The notes: generated by a model from the sequence alone, not told the origin. A stretch of 64,000 nucleotides of DNA from Knufia peltigerae (GCA_030247855.1 JAPDRN010000008.1:372001-436000), one strand, 5' to 3'. Shown: positions 32,701 through 43,644, numbered from the stretch's first letter. Program-made: numbers and translations.

Positions 32701-35662
32701 ATTAGGCGTACAGGAGAACAACGACACTGCATTCCAGACGGGGCTGCGCACTCAACCTGTGGATGAAGAATTATACAGTGTGGGAAGCCAATCGCCGGAC
32801 ATCTTTCCTCTATCTCAATCATTGAGTAACATCTCTCAACCACCCCCACCACCCGCCTCCTCGCAAGTCCTACCTCCTTTGTTTGATGGCGAGGACAGTG
32901 GCAAAAGGTTTGTGGGCACGCCAGATTATCTGGCGCCAGAGACAATCAATGGTACTGGCCAAGATGAGATGTGTGACTGGTGGGCCCTGGGATGCATCAT
33001 GTTTGAATTTCTTTATGGCATACCACCTTTCAATGCGGAGAGTACAGAAGAAGTGTTCGACAATATTTTGAACAGAAGGATTGCGTGGCCCGAGGATGAT
33101 GAGATCGAGGTCAGCTCTGAGGCAAAGGACCTTATCAACAAACTCATTCAGCTGGATCCAGCTGACCGACTTGGAGCCAACAAAGACGAAATCTACCCGA
33201 GCGGTGGTGCCGAAATCCAGGCCCATCCATGGTTTGCCGATATCAACTGGACCACTTTACTTGAAGACGAAGCTCAGTTCATTCCAAATCCCGAGCATCC
33301 AGAAGACACGGAGTATTTTGATGCCCGTGGAGCCACTCTCTCGTCATTCCCAGAGGAGCTTGAAGACCAAATATCTCCCTCCGGAACGACGCCAAATGGA
33401 CCAGACTACCCAAATCGTCCCCATGATGCTCTCCTTCGTGTGAGGACACAGGCAGCTTCCTCTAAACGAGGTCTCATGCCTCTCCATATTCCTCCTCACG
33501 TAGCTCGAGATACTCGGAGTCGAAGACTCAGCGAACCTGTGATTGTGGATGATTTCGGCAATTTTACATTCAAGAACCTACCGGTACTGGAAAAGGCCAA
33601 CAAGGATATCGTGGAGAAAATGCGGAAGGAAGCAATGCAGGCCCAAGCGCGTGGGTACTCCCATTCGCAAGCTATCTCTGCGGCTAATAGCCCTGCGGTG
33701 GGTTCTCCTGCGCCTTCGTTAGAGGGCAGCCCGATGATGCCAATGCCGGTGAAGCGTGCTTTGTCCATTAGCAAAGGCCACAGGCCAGGCTCGCCATCCA
33801 GTTTAGGCGGGACTTCGAACTCGTCACCGAGTAGACCTTCTCAACCTTCGTCGCCGCTCTTGGTCCAGTTCTCGGCTGCGCAGCATCACGAAAGAAGAAA
33901 GACTTCTGGCTCATCTCAAGGCAGTAGCTCTCTGAACCCTGGAAGTTTCTTTGACATACCCCATGATGCTATTCGACACAACGCTCAAGTTTCATCTTCA
34001 CCCGTCAAGACAGCCCGTTTGCCCGCGGTCTCTCCTGCTAAAGCCATGAATCCTCCTCAGCGACAAACGAGCGCCACTGTCAATGGTCGTACTCGGTCAC
34101 AGACCGTTGGTTCTCAGGAAAGCGATGGTCAGCCACCAAGAGATAATTTCATTCCGGGTCACTATAAACGCAAGAGCCAACTGCTCGCACGAGATGTGTC
34201 ACCCTCGTCCTCGGATAACGAATCGGCACAAGCCAAAGCGTTGCTGAAGGTGCAACGACGCAGACAGAGCTCCAGAAGGATGTCTCAGATTAATTTTCTC
34301 GATGGCCCTGTCTATCGTCCGCTGGATGTCTTGATCTGTGAAGACCATCCTGTCTCTCGTATGGTCATGGAAAGACTCTTGGAGAAACTTCGATGTCGGA
34401 CCGTGACAGCCACCAATGGACCTGATGCCCTTCGTTTAGCCGTGAGTCAGATTCAATTCGACATCATCTTCATGGAGTTCAAGCTGCCCCTTATCAATGG
34501 TGTCGACGTTGCGCGGATGATTAGAGACACGAAAAGCGCCAACACACATACCCCTATTGTGTGTATAACAGGTTATCTGAAAGACCTGCCCGAAGTCCAC
34601 CATTTCGATACTCTTATGCAGAAGCCGCCAACTTCGCAGAAACTGTCAGAGATGCTGTGCAAATACTGCTCATGGAAACCTCCGCCGAAAGACTTCAAGC
34701 TTGCCGCTCCACTCCACATTCCGCCGATCAGTACTCGGGTCGAACATGCTCACACTCAAGACAGCCCAAGCTCTGTGGCATCCAGCCTTGCACCCACGAT
34801 GCCTGACTCATCATACAAAGGATCAGCTCGAGAAGACTCGATCGGTAGTGGCGGTTTCTTCAGTGATCTTGAATCCTTCAAGAGCGATGACATTCCTGTC
34901 ATCGTGTCTCGAGCTGCCACAGACGAGTGGGCGAAGGGCGGGTTAGGCATCTCTGACGATATTGTCACCGGACAGAAGCCATATGTCCAGAGCGGCTTTC
35001 CTCACCTCATTCAGACCGAGTCCGCTCCTGCGAGTGCCAACGTAGAAGAGACTCCCGGGTATGGACTTCGTACTCCACGGCGCCAGAAGTCCTCCGAGAT
35101 AGTCAGACAGAAGCGAGACAGGCTAGAAAGGAGCATGCAGAATCCAAGTGGCGCAGCTGAAGAGGGAGACGACGAGGATGAAGAATTGGGGGACGTCCAA
35201 GTCCGTTCTCGTTCTCCCGTTGGCAAAGCTGGTCGGCCAACCTCCAAGCTCGGAATTGAGATGATGCGTACCAATAGCCGTGGAAGTGTCATCTCGATGA
35301 ATGACGACAAGTCAGGCGAATCTGACAACCTCAGGCAGTCATTGGAGATCCTGGAAGAACGCATGGAAAGCTTGACAATACCCGAGGAACCATCTCAGGC
35401 CACCGTTATTGCCAGCCAACCTCGGAAAAGTCTAGAAAGAGCGGCTTCGTATCACTCCCATCCTGAACAGGAATCTGAACGTCGTCCTAGCCATGGCCAA
35501 ATCACGCCACCCGTCATTTTCCCTCGCAAGCCGGGAACACAAGTCGCGCACATCGACCCTGGCGCAGACGTGACACCTACCGCCAACAGGACGGTCGACA
35601 AGGAGGAAGAAGAGCCTACGCCGAAACCACTGGGCAGCCCTTCTGGTGCCACCATCTCATGA
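29735..35662 (+). CDS. Rim15-like AGC-family protein kinase with PAS, zinc-binding and receiver domains
   Basis: Single exon, 1975 residues from ATG 29735 (MAEDGSPPQF); the frame opens slightly upstream but only from a GTG. In order: PAS-like region (about 45-140, LDLGLDGHIRWVSPSWTDVV), a Cys/His segment CRVCERSIVPWWFEKHSDLC near 238, a Ser-rich linker, then the kinase domain from about 731 (ISRGAFGSVYLAKK; AIKVL lysine; HRDLKPDN near 854; DFG near 874). About 185 residues are inserted before GTPDYLAPE, as in Rim15/Cek1/greatwall kinases. A receiver domain follows at about 1529-1645. Rim15 kinases drive quiescence, stress and nutrient-limitation responses under TOR and PKA. The receiver keeps the ED pair (LICEDHP), Thr and Lys, but the acceptor Asp is Glu1581 (IIFMEFKLP). 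The Ser/Pro-rich regions suggest heavy phosphoregulation. Confidence 0.95.
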   Translation: MAEDGSPPQFLEPPTITALKSDAGFGGEVTRHAMERSFSQDIQEGTQDLKEAAEQTRNIILDLGLDGHIRWVSPSWTDVVGTQLDAVKGHKISEFISDKPDVFDAAIEALKSNDSKSQYVKFAVKIGATSVMAPMLETEHGHGLDEDDVETDDTESSTLELEGQGIMVYDRSSGGESHSMWMLQPAQEPVRIEIALPQALVDTLGVGAEILAKYLTELAESGANDPENHPPPLPILCRVCERSIVPWWFEKHSDLCVQEHRAELDVQMIQENLSEHRNAIVKVLDAFEARQGRNSTDDSSSPSPTPEYKGLPIGPSPVQSSAASSASASHTASPVRSRSPSTAGLGHARARSFVVRRPLVRVVELILDLCDTAIEINVPSIKDSKSNDDDDFRSQSPQSESRISQVMQWQAPISLENEPGLAALSADTEKLARSKVDAVRRHQYVLEYSERIRQEYMAEVDACINEALIKAERVAAGEALSSDSESEPDLALEDVMESTGEDEQPTPLAVEAENSPAGSYVGLRSMASALRNPRDIPYISMKDQRRSSSQAVSTGSSSPIECPTPKSHKSNLISQPQPVSNRRSIYLDDANDSDSSLPSSSVMSNTWRPESPASVSEHGRSAHSRDRKRRSLHLHGLNSASPHRQQSPGRYPPPPPSPLRMTKSRIPSGEIAQSPVVSPLLTAGEYMPPAPGPLLHRRQSSMHSSDKTPSSPHLSSISHPQQRVQPPSIKDFEVIKPISRGAFGSVYLAKKKITGEYFAIKVLRKSDMVAKNQVTNVKAERAIMMWQGESDFVAKLYWTFSSKDYLYLVMEYLNGGDCASLVKILGGLSEDWAKKYIAEVVLGVEHLHSRGIVHRDLKPDNLLIDSKGHLKLTDFGLSRMGLIGRQKRALKQPEEPAPDLLKQGPFTHSGTGSGSNPTSRSASFDYEGPHSPTSTPLMTPALAGGLDQPSYFNLNRESSLTRELSWSRSGQRSDSGSSSSFDLHHLFKKLGVQENNDTAFQTGLRTQPVDEELYSVGSQSPDIFPLSQSLSNISQPPPPPASSQVLPPLFDGEDSGKRFVGTPDYLAPETINGTGQDEMCDWWALGCIMFEFLYGIPPFNAESTEEVFDNILNRRIAWPEDDEIEVSSEAKDLINKLIQLDPADRLGANKDEIYPSGGAEIQAHPWFADINWTTLLEDEAQFIPNPEHPEDTEYFDARGATLSSFPEELEDQISPSGTTPNGPDYPNRPHDALLRVRTQAASSKRGLMPLHIPPHVARDTRSRRLSEPVIVDDFGNFTFKNLPVLEKANKDIVEKMRKEAMQAQARGYSHSQAISAANSPAVGSPAPSLEGSPMMPMPVKRALSISKGHRPGSPSSLGGTSNSSPSRPSQPSSPLLVQFSAAQHHERRKTSGSSQGSSSLNPGSFFDIPHDAIRHNAQVSSSPVKTARLPAVSPAKAMNPPQRQTSATVNGRTRSQTVGSQESDGQPPRDNFIPGHYKRKSQLLARDVSPSSSDNESAQAKALLKVQRRRQSSRRMSQINFLDGPVYRPLDVLICEDHPVSRMVMERLLEKLRCRTVTATNGPDALRLAVSQIQFDIIFMEFKLPLINGVDVARMIRDTKSANTHTPIVCITGYLKDLPEVHHFDTLMQKPPTSQKLSEMLCKYCSWKPPPKDFKLAAPLHIPPISTRVEHAHTQDSPSSVASSLAPTMPDSSYKGSAREDSIGSGGFFSDLESFKSDDIPVIVSRAATDEWAKGGLGISDDIVTGQKPYVQSGFPHLIQTESAPASANVEETPGYGLRTPRRQKSSEIVRQKRDRLERSMQNPSGAAEEGDDEDEELGDVQVRSRSPVGKAGRPTSKLGIEMMRTNSRGSVISMNDDKSGESDNLRQSLEILEERMESLTIPEEPSQATVIASQPRKSLERAASYHSHPEQESERRPSHGQITPPVIFPRKPGTQVAHIDPGADVTPTANRTVDKEEEEPTPKPLGSPSGATIS

Positions 35663-37184
35663 AACATTCCTATGATTGACTACCTTTTCTTTACTGATGT
35701 ATTGCACAAACACTGCTTTATTTTACAATATTTGCTTGCACGACAGAATCCGAATTTCCTATGTTGACAACGATTTGCAAGGCGCTGGAGGCGAGAATAC
35801 CATCGGAGTTGTTGCTGGAGTATGCAAAAGCGCATCAATGTATTTTTGTTTCTTTCGTGTTGAAGTTAGTATCTGTATATGCTTTGGCCCATGCCGGCAA
35901 TGGGAAGGAAAACAGGTCATGACAGTGCTGGAAGTCCATCTGCTGGCGCAGTCCCTTTCAATAGAAGGAAGATTTTATGTCATCGCTTCTACGGCCGAGG
36001 CCTTGTGGGCTATCTACTTCTATGTATATTGTTATTTGTTTTCTTGGTGGGTACTGAGGTCTTTTCTCGGCAGTTTCGTCTCTTATATCCATACAATGGC
36101 ATGGTCCGGAACGTTATGGAGACTCAGATTGTCGAGGAACAGACGTGGAACCATTGGGAGCGTGCGCCGGAACTTCCGAGTTCTCTATTCGATGAGCAAA
36201 CAGAAATAATACGTTGCGAACCACGGTGGAGGAAGAATGAATATCATGACAAAAAACTCCCCAGTATTGACAGGCCCGAAATGTTACCTTCCCTTTGGAG
36301 CAAATATTGATCATCCCGATAGGTAGGTGCCTTGCCTCACTCGGGACGATAGAACTGCTCGGCGTAATGTGTAATGAGCGGCTATTGCTGGTAATTTTCT
36401 GAACCTCGGAACCAGACAGGGAGGAATATGAGCAGCGGCGGAATATTCCAAGATTGTGTGATATTTCCCAGAGACAGACGGCGTGGTTTGTGTGGTGGTA
36501 TGGTGGTGGTGGTGGTGGTTGTATGTAACCTGGTTGTATGCATGAAATCAGTGGCGTGCCGATTCCGTCTTGGCTTTTCTTGGCACTTCCGCCCTCGATA
36601 ACCTCATCCTTCACGAGAATGACCAATACCAATCTCGCCCTTGTGTGGTGGCAATATCAAGCATGGACTTGGCAGCTCTTGTGTCGTTGCAAGAAGCGCG
36701 AAGCTTTTGCGCGCTACCCTGACGCTGGCTTGCAAATCTGGGCTTAGCGTGGGCAGTGGTGGTCCTGTTCTGTGCAGCTTCGATGGATATCTGGACCAAC
36801 AAGGTATCGTTGCTCCGCGTCAAGTCGCACAGAACGTCCACTCCACATGAAACATCGCTTCACTGCGATTGACGATCTCTGGACCACTCTCATCCCACTT
36901 GGGCTCTCTATCAGCTCGATGTCCTGTGGCATTGGTCGTGTCTCGCTACGGTTGAAAGACCTGGATCGCGCTGCCCTTGATAACGTGGTTACACTCGAGT
37001 TGATACCGGTACAGGAGATGATGCCGCCCCTCTTCCATGGTTCGATTGACAAAGGTAAGTGCCAGGGCCCCGGGGGATTTATGTCTTCGTGTGCCACCAT
37101 CTGGGGCTCAGAAAATTTCTCGAACCCTTCCATCCCTGTGCAACTTCTGCATTGTTTACTTCGTAGTCTCTCGAAACTGCAACC
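35663..37184. other. Intergenic region
   Basis: 1.5 kb between two plus-strand genes. Several short frames overlap on both strands without any signature. A GGT/GTG-rich run lies near 36493-36520. The last part is the PTR2 promoter and leader. Confidence 0.5.
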
Positions 37185-39587
37185 ATGGCGGACCACGAAC
37201 TCAATGCAGCTCAGTATGGACCGTCCCACGTGGCAGAGACCGAGACCCCTCCGCTAACCGGTATAGACTGCATGGTGAAATCAAACAGGACATCGAGCCT
37301 TCCGAAAAGATCACCCGCGACGTCCTCGGCGGCCCCTTGAACGACGATCCAAAGTCGTTACCCAAGGCTAGCGAACATGGCTTCATGAGCCAAGCACCAG
37401 CAGAGGCGTTGAGCGATGACGCTGACATGGAAGTCACTCCAGACGGAGAGGAGCCGACTGCGCATGAAAAGAAGACCCTGAGACATGTCGGAGAAAGCCT
37501 GCCGTTTGCGACCTTTTTGGTTGCCTTTGTCGAATTGTGCGAACGATTCACCTACTACGGTTGCCAGGGTATCTTCCAGGTGCGGAATACCACACAGCGG
37601 CGGTATCTGTGCGACGACTGACAGCGGGTCTAGAACTACGTCCAAAGACCTCTTGATGGTTCTGAGGGACGAGGCGCTCTTGGGATGGGCCACCAGGGTG
37701 CGACCGGCTTGACGACTTTCTTCAAGTAAGATTTCTGTCCACTCACGACAATAACAGCAGCCGACTGACTGGTGACAGCTTCTTCTGCTATGTTACCCCC
37801 ATCTTCGGTGCCATCGTTGCCGATCAATATGTCGGAAAGTACAGGGCCATCCTCTATTTCTCCGTCGTCTACATCGTCGGCCTCCTTATTCTGTGGACGA
37901 CCGCCCTACCATCATCGTTGAACCACGGCGCCGGCCTAGGTGGCTTCATCGCTGCCATTATTGTCATCGGGTTTGGCACCGGTGGTATCAAGTCAAATGT
38001 GGCCCCGCTGATTGCTGATCAGTACAAGAGACGCAAGATGGCCGTAAGTCAATTTTTGTGAGCACCGACCCAAGAGCGCTACTGACCCTCCTAGATCATG
38101 ACCACCTCCAAGGGCGAACGAATCATTCTCGATCCTGCGGTGACCATCCAAAGAATTTACATGATCTTCTACACTTGTATCAACATCGGAGCCCTGTCCC
38201 TTTTGGCCACCCCTTACATGGAACGCGACATAGGTTTCTGGTCGGCATATCTGCTATGTTTCTGCCTGTTCTGCGCCGGTACTACTGTGCTGGTCTTGGG
38301 CCGAAAGGTGTACGTCGTTCGTCCGCCGCAGGGATCAATTATCACGGATGCTTTCAAGTGCATCTGGCTCATGATCAGATACCGCAACGAAGATGCTCCC
38401 AAACCGTCCTGGCTCGCTGCACACGGGGTCACAAAGACGGTGCCTTGGAACGATCACTTTATTGATGAGCTGAAGAGAGCACTGGTTGCTTGCAGAGTTT
38501 TCGCCATCTATCCAATCTACTGGTTGGTGTATGGTCAATTCAGGTATGTTGGGAACTCCCTGACACATAATAACTGGTGAGCCCAGAGGCTGACACTGCG
38601 CAGCGGCAATTTCGTTACCCAGGCCGGTCAGATGAAAGGCCATGGAATTCCCAACGACTTGATGCAGAATTTCGATCCTGTAAGATCTGAAGACACCGGG
38701 TATTTCGTGCCTCGTGGCTAACTCGGGCAGATTTCTATCATCGTTTTCGTTCCAATACTCGACCGCTGGGTCTACCCGCTTCTCCGCAAGATGCGCATTC
38801 CATTCCCTCCCATCAACCGGATTGTCCTTGGATTTTGGATTGCGTCTCTCGCCATGGCATATGCTGCCATTGTGCAGCACTTGATCTACGTGTATGATGA
38901 TCGCCCCTCAAGATGGACTTCTCGCTGACGAAAAGCAGTTCCGGTCCGTGCTACGATCAGCCGCTGTGCGATGCCTCGATCGTCGACGGAGTTGCGCAAG
39001 GAAACAACATCCACATTGCCATTCAGACGCCCGCGGTAAGATCTGATGACGATGTTCCATCGCTGGAGCAGATGTGCTGACCCGGATTTTAGTATATGCT
39101 CATTGGTATCTCGGAAATCTTTGCCTCCGTGACTGGTCTGGAGTACGCATACACGAAGGCGCCACCAAGCATGAAGAGTTTCGTTCAGTCAATGTACCTG
39201 TTGACCAATGCGTTTGGTTCTGCTTTGGGTGAAGCTTTGACACCTGTCGCATATGATCCTGCTATCCTGTGGATGGTAAGCTAGATTTTGCTACGACACG
39301 AGCATCAACTGATAGGGAAATAGTTTGTTGGCCTTGCTGCTGCATCTTTCGGAGCTGGCTGTGTAAGTTTCTCGATGTATCTGGTAGCTGACAACGAGAA
39401 ACTGACGTGCATACAGCTCATCTGGATTCTATTCCATCACCTCAACGCCCAAGAAGAGCAAATGAATGCATTGGAGTCAGACATGGAAGACGTCAGTCAA
39501 TTCTGCGACTCGATTGTGACACTTGAGCTGAGCTAACGCGCTGTGCAGGAGGGAGGATACCGTAAAGGTTCCAAAGTCACATATTAA
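37185..39587 (+). CDS. PTR2-type proton-coupled di/tripeptide transporter
   Basis: Twelve exons: 37185-37213, 37267-37579, 37634-37725, 37779-38043, 38095-38543, 38604-38679, 38731-38891, 38939-39035, 39093-39275, 39324-39362, 39417-39491, 39549-39587. All introns are 47-60 bp with GT-AG ends, giving 605 residues. Intron 1 has a CTAAC branch site nine bases before its acceptor and joins MADHELNAAQ to LHGEIKQDIE. POT-family signatures: FVELCERFTYYG (first TM), GFGTGGIKSNVAPLIADQY, and FYTCINIGALSLL, the PTR2 signature 2 region. Multiple hydrophobic helices fit a 12-TM plasma-membrane symporter importing small peptides with protons. The last intron (GTCAGT donor, CTAAC branch) removes an in-frame stop; without it the protein would end 16 residues after the junction with a different tail. 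Confidence 0.92.
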
Positions 39588-41542
39588 GCCTCGCATCGTA
39601 CAGAAGGAGACGAGGCAGATCACATCAGTGGCGAGAGGATGACCCCAGTAGGCTACAGGTGAAATCAGGTACACATCAGGGAGTACGCGGCACCTTGTTG
39701 TGGCTGGCAAGCATTGTATGGCTCCGAGCACGAATCCGGGAGGCAAGAGACGATGAAGCAGCGAAGTATGACCAGACAATACGGGGTATCCGTACAGTAA
39801 AACACCTTGAAAGAAGCATGTTTAGATGATGAGCCAACGTCAAAAGTGCCGTGCCGTGCCTTTCTCAGTGGGTGATGTTACCAGTGATTACCGTTGTTGT
39901 GATGAAACGCGGCCTTTTTGCGGGACCTTGCGATCCCTGGGACTTGCATCGCATGCACATGCGAGGGGGTGATGGCACTCGTATCTGGCCCTCTTTGGCC
40001 TATGACACTTTGTGGTAGACGCCCTCAGGCAAGACCGAGAAGTGCACTAACAAGGGTGACGGTCAAGGCTGTCAGCTGTCGTCGCATGCTCGTGTGAGGA
40101 GGGCAAGTATTGCAACGATTAAATTGTCGGTCGCTCTCCCTCCTTTTCCGAGCAGGTGAAATGATCTGCACGACGCTTTTTTTGATGCACCCGAGAATTG
40201 AGGAGGTTGAATACGGAGTACAGTAAATGGTCTTGTGATGCTTGGGTGCAGGTTGATGCGGGCAAGCGAGAAACTGGACCGCGGAGGAGCAGCGCGTAGC
40301 TCCAGAAGAGGAACAAAAAGATGCGTAAGCTTCAAGCCGCGACTCGATTTCGACTGCTCTAATTCGCACTTTGCAATGCAGGCGGGAGGAGAAGAAAGAC
40401 CAGGGCTAAACATAAAGGCAGGGATGTGGAGGTGGATGGTCCAGCTGTCACTTGTTCCCCGAGCAGTCGGTATATACTGTAGCACACTGGTCACAGATCG
40501 ACGCTGTCCTTTGGAGATGTGACAACTCATCTACTCCGTACGAGTATTCAGTCGGTGGATCATCGATATCATCATCATCATCATCATCGACAAAGAACAA
40601 GAATTTGTTATTTCGTGCAGTAGTGGGCTCGTAGTTTTGAAGGATTGCGGTATGCGTGACCCTCGCAGCTGGCTTGTTCCGTCGTCTTCCGCCATACTGG
40701 GCATAGTCAAGAGTGTTGGGATGGTCGTAAGGCTCGCCTTAGTGGCCCTCTAGGGGCACAGTAGCCTAGATTCACGAGCTGTTCCTGCTTTTTCCCTCCC
40801 CCAAAAATTCACCGAGGTCAACCAAGCGTTTAAGCTTCCAACTTGCCCGCGTCCTTGGCCATTCCAGGCCTTGGGGGGGTTGGATTTCTTACCTAGATTT
40901 ATTTATTACAGTACCTAGGAATACTCACCGTGCCCCTGCATGGGCTACCAACAACTGCGTTCTCCGGACCATCAGCAGATAGCCCCAAACCAGCCTTTGC
41001 TTCTCCCCATCTTGTCTACTCACATCTCTTTTCGCCTCTCAATCCAAACTCAACTGCGCCCGTCCCTCCTACTCTTCTTCCTTCTCCATCCATTTGCTCC
41101 TTCGGCTTCTTCAATTCATTTCCTCATCCTCATCGCCTTTCCTAATCCCTTGTCTCATTTGCCCAAGAGGAAACCCCCTTCCGGGCCTCATATCTCACCC
41201 GACGCACCTGATCGTTTTATCGCGCTCTCCAAATCGGCCAATCCCATCCCGGATCCCGCTCCCTGCATCGAGCATCTCTCCCTTGAAACACCCTGCGCAT
41301 CGACCTGGTTACTTTGGAAAATCTGGATCCAGGCCTCGATCGACTTTAATTTCACCCCCTACTCGATAGTCATCATCATCACCGTGGGAATATTTCATCG
41401 TCGCCCGACGCAGGTCTTCGTCAGGCTGATGGTTAAGAATTGGCTAATCGACCTCTATAATACTCGCGTCCGTTCGCCACTTCGGCCCGCATCCAGATCC
41501 TGATCACCACCTCTTCCACCATACAGTAAGCTGTCAGATAAG
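39588..41542. other. Intergenic region and RING-gene leader
   Basis: Nearly 2 kb without a supported gene. Two 9-mer copies lie at 40212-40220 and 40532-40540, and an ATC trinucleotide run near 40567-40589. From about 40930 the plus strand is strongly pyrimidine-rich. An ATG-started frame there (40940-41503, 187 codons) stops 39 bp before the RING gene and is probably an upstream frame in its leader. Confidence 0.5.
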
Positions 41543-42855
41543 ATGGCTGCCACAACATCATCGACGATATCTTCCCCTACGGCTTCGCCAACAAGCAATC
41601 CCGGGGGCGGAGGCAATGGACCGAGTTCGCCACTCCTCTTCTTCGTCGCGCTGGGTTTTGGTGTGGTCTTTACGAATCTATGGTAAGCGTGACATGGCGA
41701 TCTATTCCATGTCATCTCGAATTGATTGTTTTGAATAGGATCATCGTCGGGGTCAAGTACTGCTTCCGATACAATCAACGTAACCGACAGCGCATGAACG
41801 GCGAAGATCCCGATGGCGTTGACCTCGGCGCCATGCCTCGCCAACATCGTCGCAGGCGCGAAAAGAAGCTCATGACAATGGATGAGGTCAATGAAAAATT
41901 TCCCTTGATTAAATACAAGACATGGCGGTCCAACCGAGCCGATGAAGGCCTTCCTACCGCAGGAGGTATCAACACTGCATCAAGACCCGCCAGCATACAC
42001 AATCAACCTCGAGAGTCAAAGGATGAGACGGAGTCTACCGAATTGGCTCCGACACACACTGTTTCCACCATTGAAGAAGAAGAAGAAAAATTACAAGAAC
42101 AACACGGTCCCGCCGAGGTTGTTGGCGAAAAGAGTCGAGCGGACACCCGACCAGCTACGCCGACGCGGCCCAAGTCGGCTCAGTCTACCGCAGGTGGAAG
42201 TCCCATACAAAAAGTTACGTCGAATGATGAGGACGACGATGAAGAGCAAATACAAACGGCCGTCCCAGCCGAACAATTACCTGACCCAGGCGACGCTTGC
42301 GCCATCTGTATTGACACCATCGAAGACGACGATGACATCCGGGGACTGCATTGTGGACACGCCTTTCACGCTTCATGTGTCGACCCTTGGTTGACGTCAA
42401 GGCGCGCTTGCTGTCCTCTTTGCAAGGCCGATTACTATGTCCCCAAACCACGTCCCGAAATTCCCACCGGTGAAGGCCTGAATAGAACCCGAGAGTTCGA
42501 TCAACCTTCCGGGCCCTTCGCCCTCAGGAACAATGGTCGGGGCGCCAGAAGACCAGCCATGGTCATCCCGGGCAGATTTATGAGTATTGTCTACCACGAT
42601 CGTGATCGGCATGGGTTCCCTGTCGTCGTTAGAGCCGAGCGACGGGGCACGCAAGAACAAGATCAAGATGAGCAACAGAGGGACTCGAATCGTGATGGTC
42701 AGAGGCAGCCGCAACACCAGCCTCCATCTTCGAGTTTCAGGTCACGATTGACAGGCTTTCGTATACTTGGGCGTTCCCGACCGGCTCCGAGCCAAGCAGG
42801 TCAGGCACCATCAGATAACCAACCTACACCTTCCCAGCTTGAAGCCGGGAGGTGA
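41543..42855 (+). CDS. Membrane-anchored RING-H2 E3 ubiquitin ligase
   Basis: Two exons, 41543-41682 and 41739-42855, with a 56-bp intron; 418 residues. One hydrophobic segment spans the splice junction (LLFFVALGFGVVFTNLWIIV, about residues 30-49), so the N-terminus is lumenal or extracellular, or simply short. A RING-H2 finger at about 234-276 begins CAICIDTIEDDDDI, continues HCGHAFHASC and ends CCPLCKAD, with all eight zinc ligands (C3H2C3). The regions between and after are disordered, with acidic and Gln/Arg-rich stretches. Such proteins ubiquitinate membrane cargo on endosomes, vacuole or Golgi. The exact orthologue and partner E2 are unknown. Confidence 0.9.
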
Positions 42856-43063
42856 AAAGGTTTTTGTTCCATATGTGACGTGAATATGACATGATTATGA
42901 TGAATATTTTTTTGATTCCTTTTGATGAGTTGACTTGCATTGGTCACTTGGTACCGGGGTACTACTACACTGAGCGAGCATTGAGTAGTTTCTATCGGGT
43001 TTCGCGAAGCTTTGGAATAGAAATGAGTGGCATTGGGTTTGAATTTTGTATTTCCGTAGTGAG

Positions 43064-43079
43064 TACGGAGTACGGAGAG
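43064..43079. repeat. TACGGAGTA plus overlapping near-copy
   Basis: One exact 9-mer followed by TACGGAGAG sharing its last two bases, mirroring the arrangement at 18805-18820 on the other strand. Confidence 0.8.
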
Positions 43080-43444
43080 TACTCGATAGTCTCCTTTTTT
43101 TCTACAAGCATTGTGTCTACTGGTACGGAGCAGATGGATACTTCTTTTTAATCAGTACTTGTTGGTAGATAGAATATTGAAATTATTCAAGACGACCAGT
43201 GTGGCAGCGTCACCGTCACAGATGCCGATTGTTCAAGCACGAACGATCAAGGCATGGAGGAAAGTACCAAGCATCAGTATTCGTATTCCTGGAGGATGTA
43301 CGAGTGCATTGTACCTATGTATATACTCTAAGAAAACATCTCCGTCCAATTTTGCCTGGTCAAGGTCTCATTAGTATCTAGCTAATGAGCCGACGGGACA
43401 CTTTTGTGTCACTGTCACGCCTCATTCCATTCCTTGTCTCTTTT

Positions 43445-43448
<4 letters not shown>

Positions 43449-43493
<45 letters not shown>
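43449..43493. repeat. (TC)n microsatellite
   Basis: About 22 uninterrupted TC units between the 3' ends of two convergent genes. Confidence 0.95.
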
Positions 43494-43496
<3 letters not shown>

Positions 43497-43644
43497 CTCA
43501 GCATGATCTGAACCTCATGCACTGTGACCTATCAGTATCCGTATGAATGCTTGTTTTTTCACTTCAACCGACTTTGACCACAATCACCACAAGTCATATC
43601 AATTTCATCACGAGCACACATGTCGTGTCGTGTCATCATCATCC

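Larger units (their letters stand above)
42856..43644. other. Convergent intergenic region
   Basis: 789 bp between two 3' ends. It holds TACGGAGTA (43064-43072) followed at once by a near-copy, and a long TC run at about 43449-43493. No gene seen. Confidence 0.6.

Noticed and set aside
35676..36209. 177-codon plus-strand frame after the Rim15-like gene
   Set aside because: No signature and overlapping frames; probably 3' UTR and spacer.
15639..40749. Shared 12-mer CTTAGTGGCCCT at 15639 and 40738
   Set aside because: A single 12-bp match between two sites in 64 kb is expected by chance.
40940..41503. 187-codon ATG-started frame upstream of the RING gene
   Set aside because: It lies in a C/T-rich leader, its composition (Pro, Leu, Ser) follows from that bias, and it ends just before the RING start; more likely an upstream frame than a gene.
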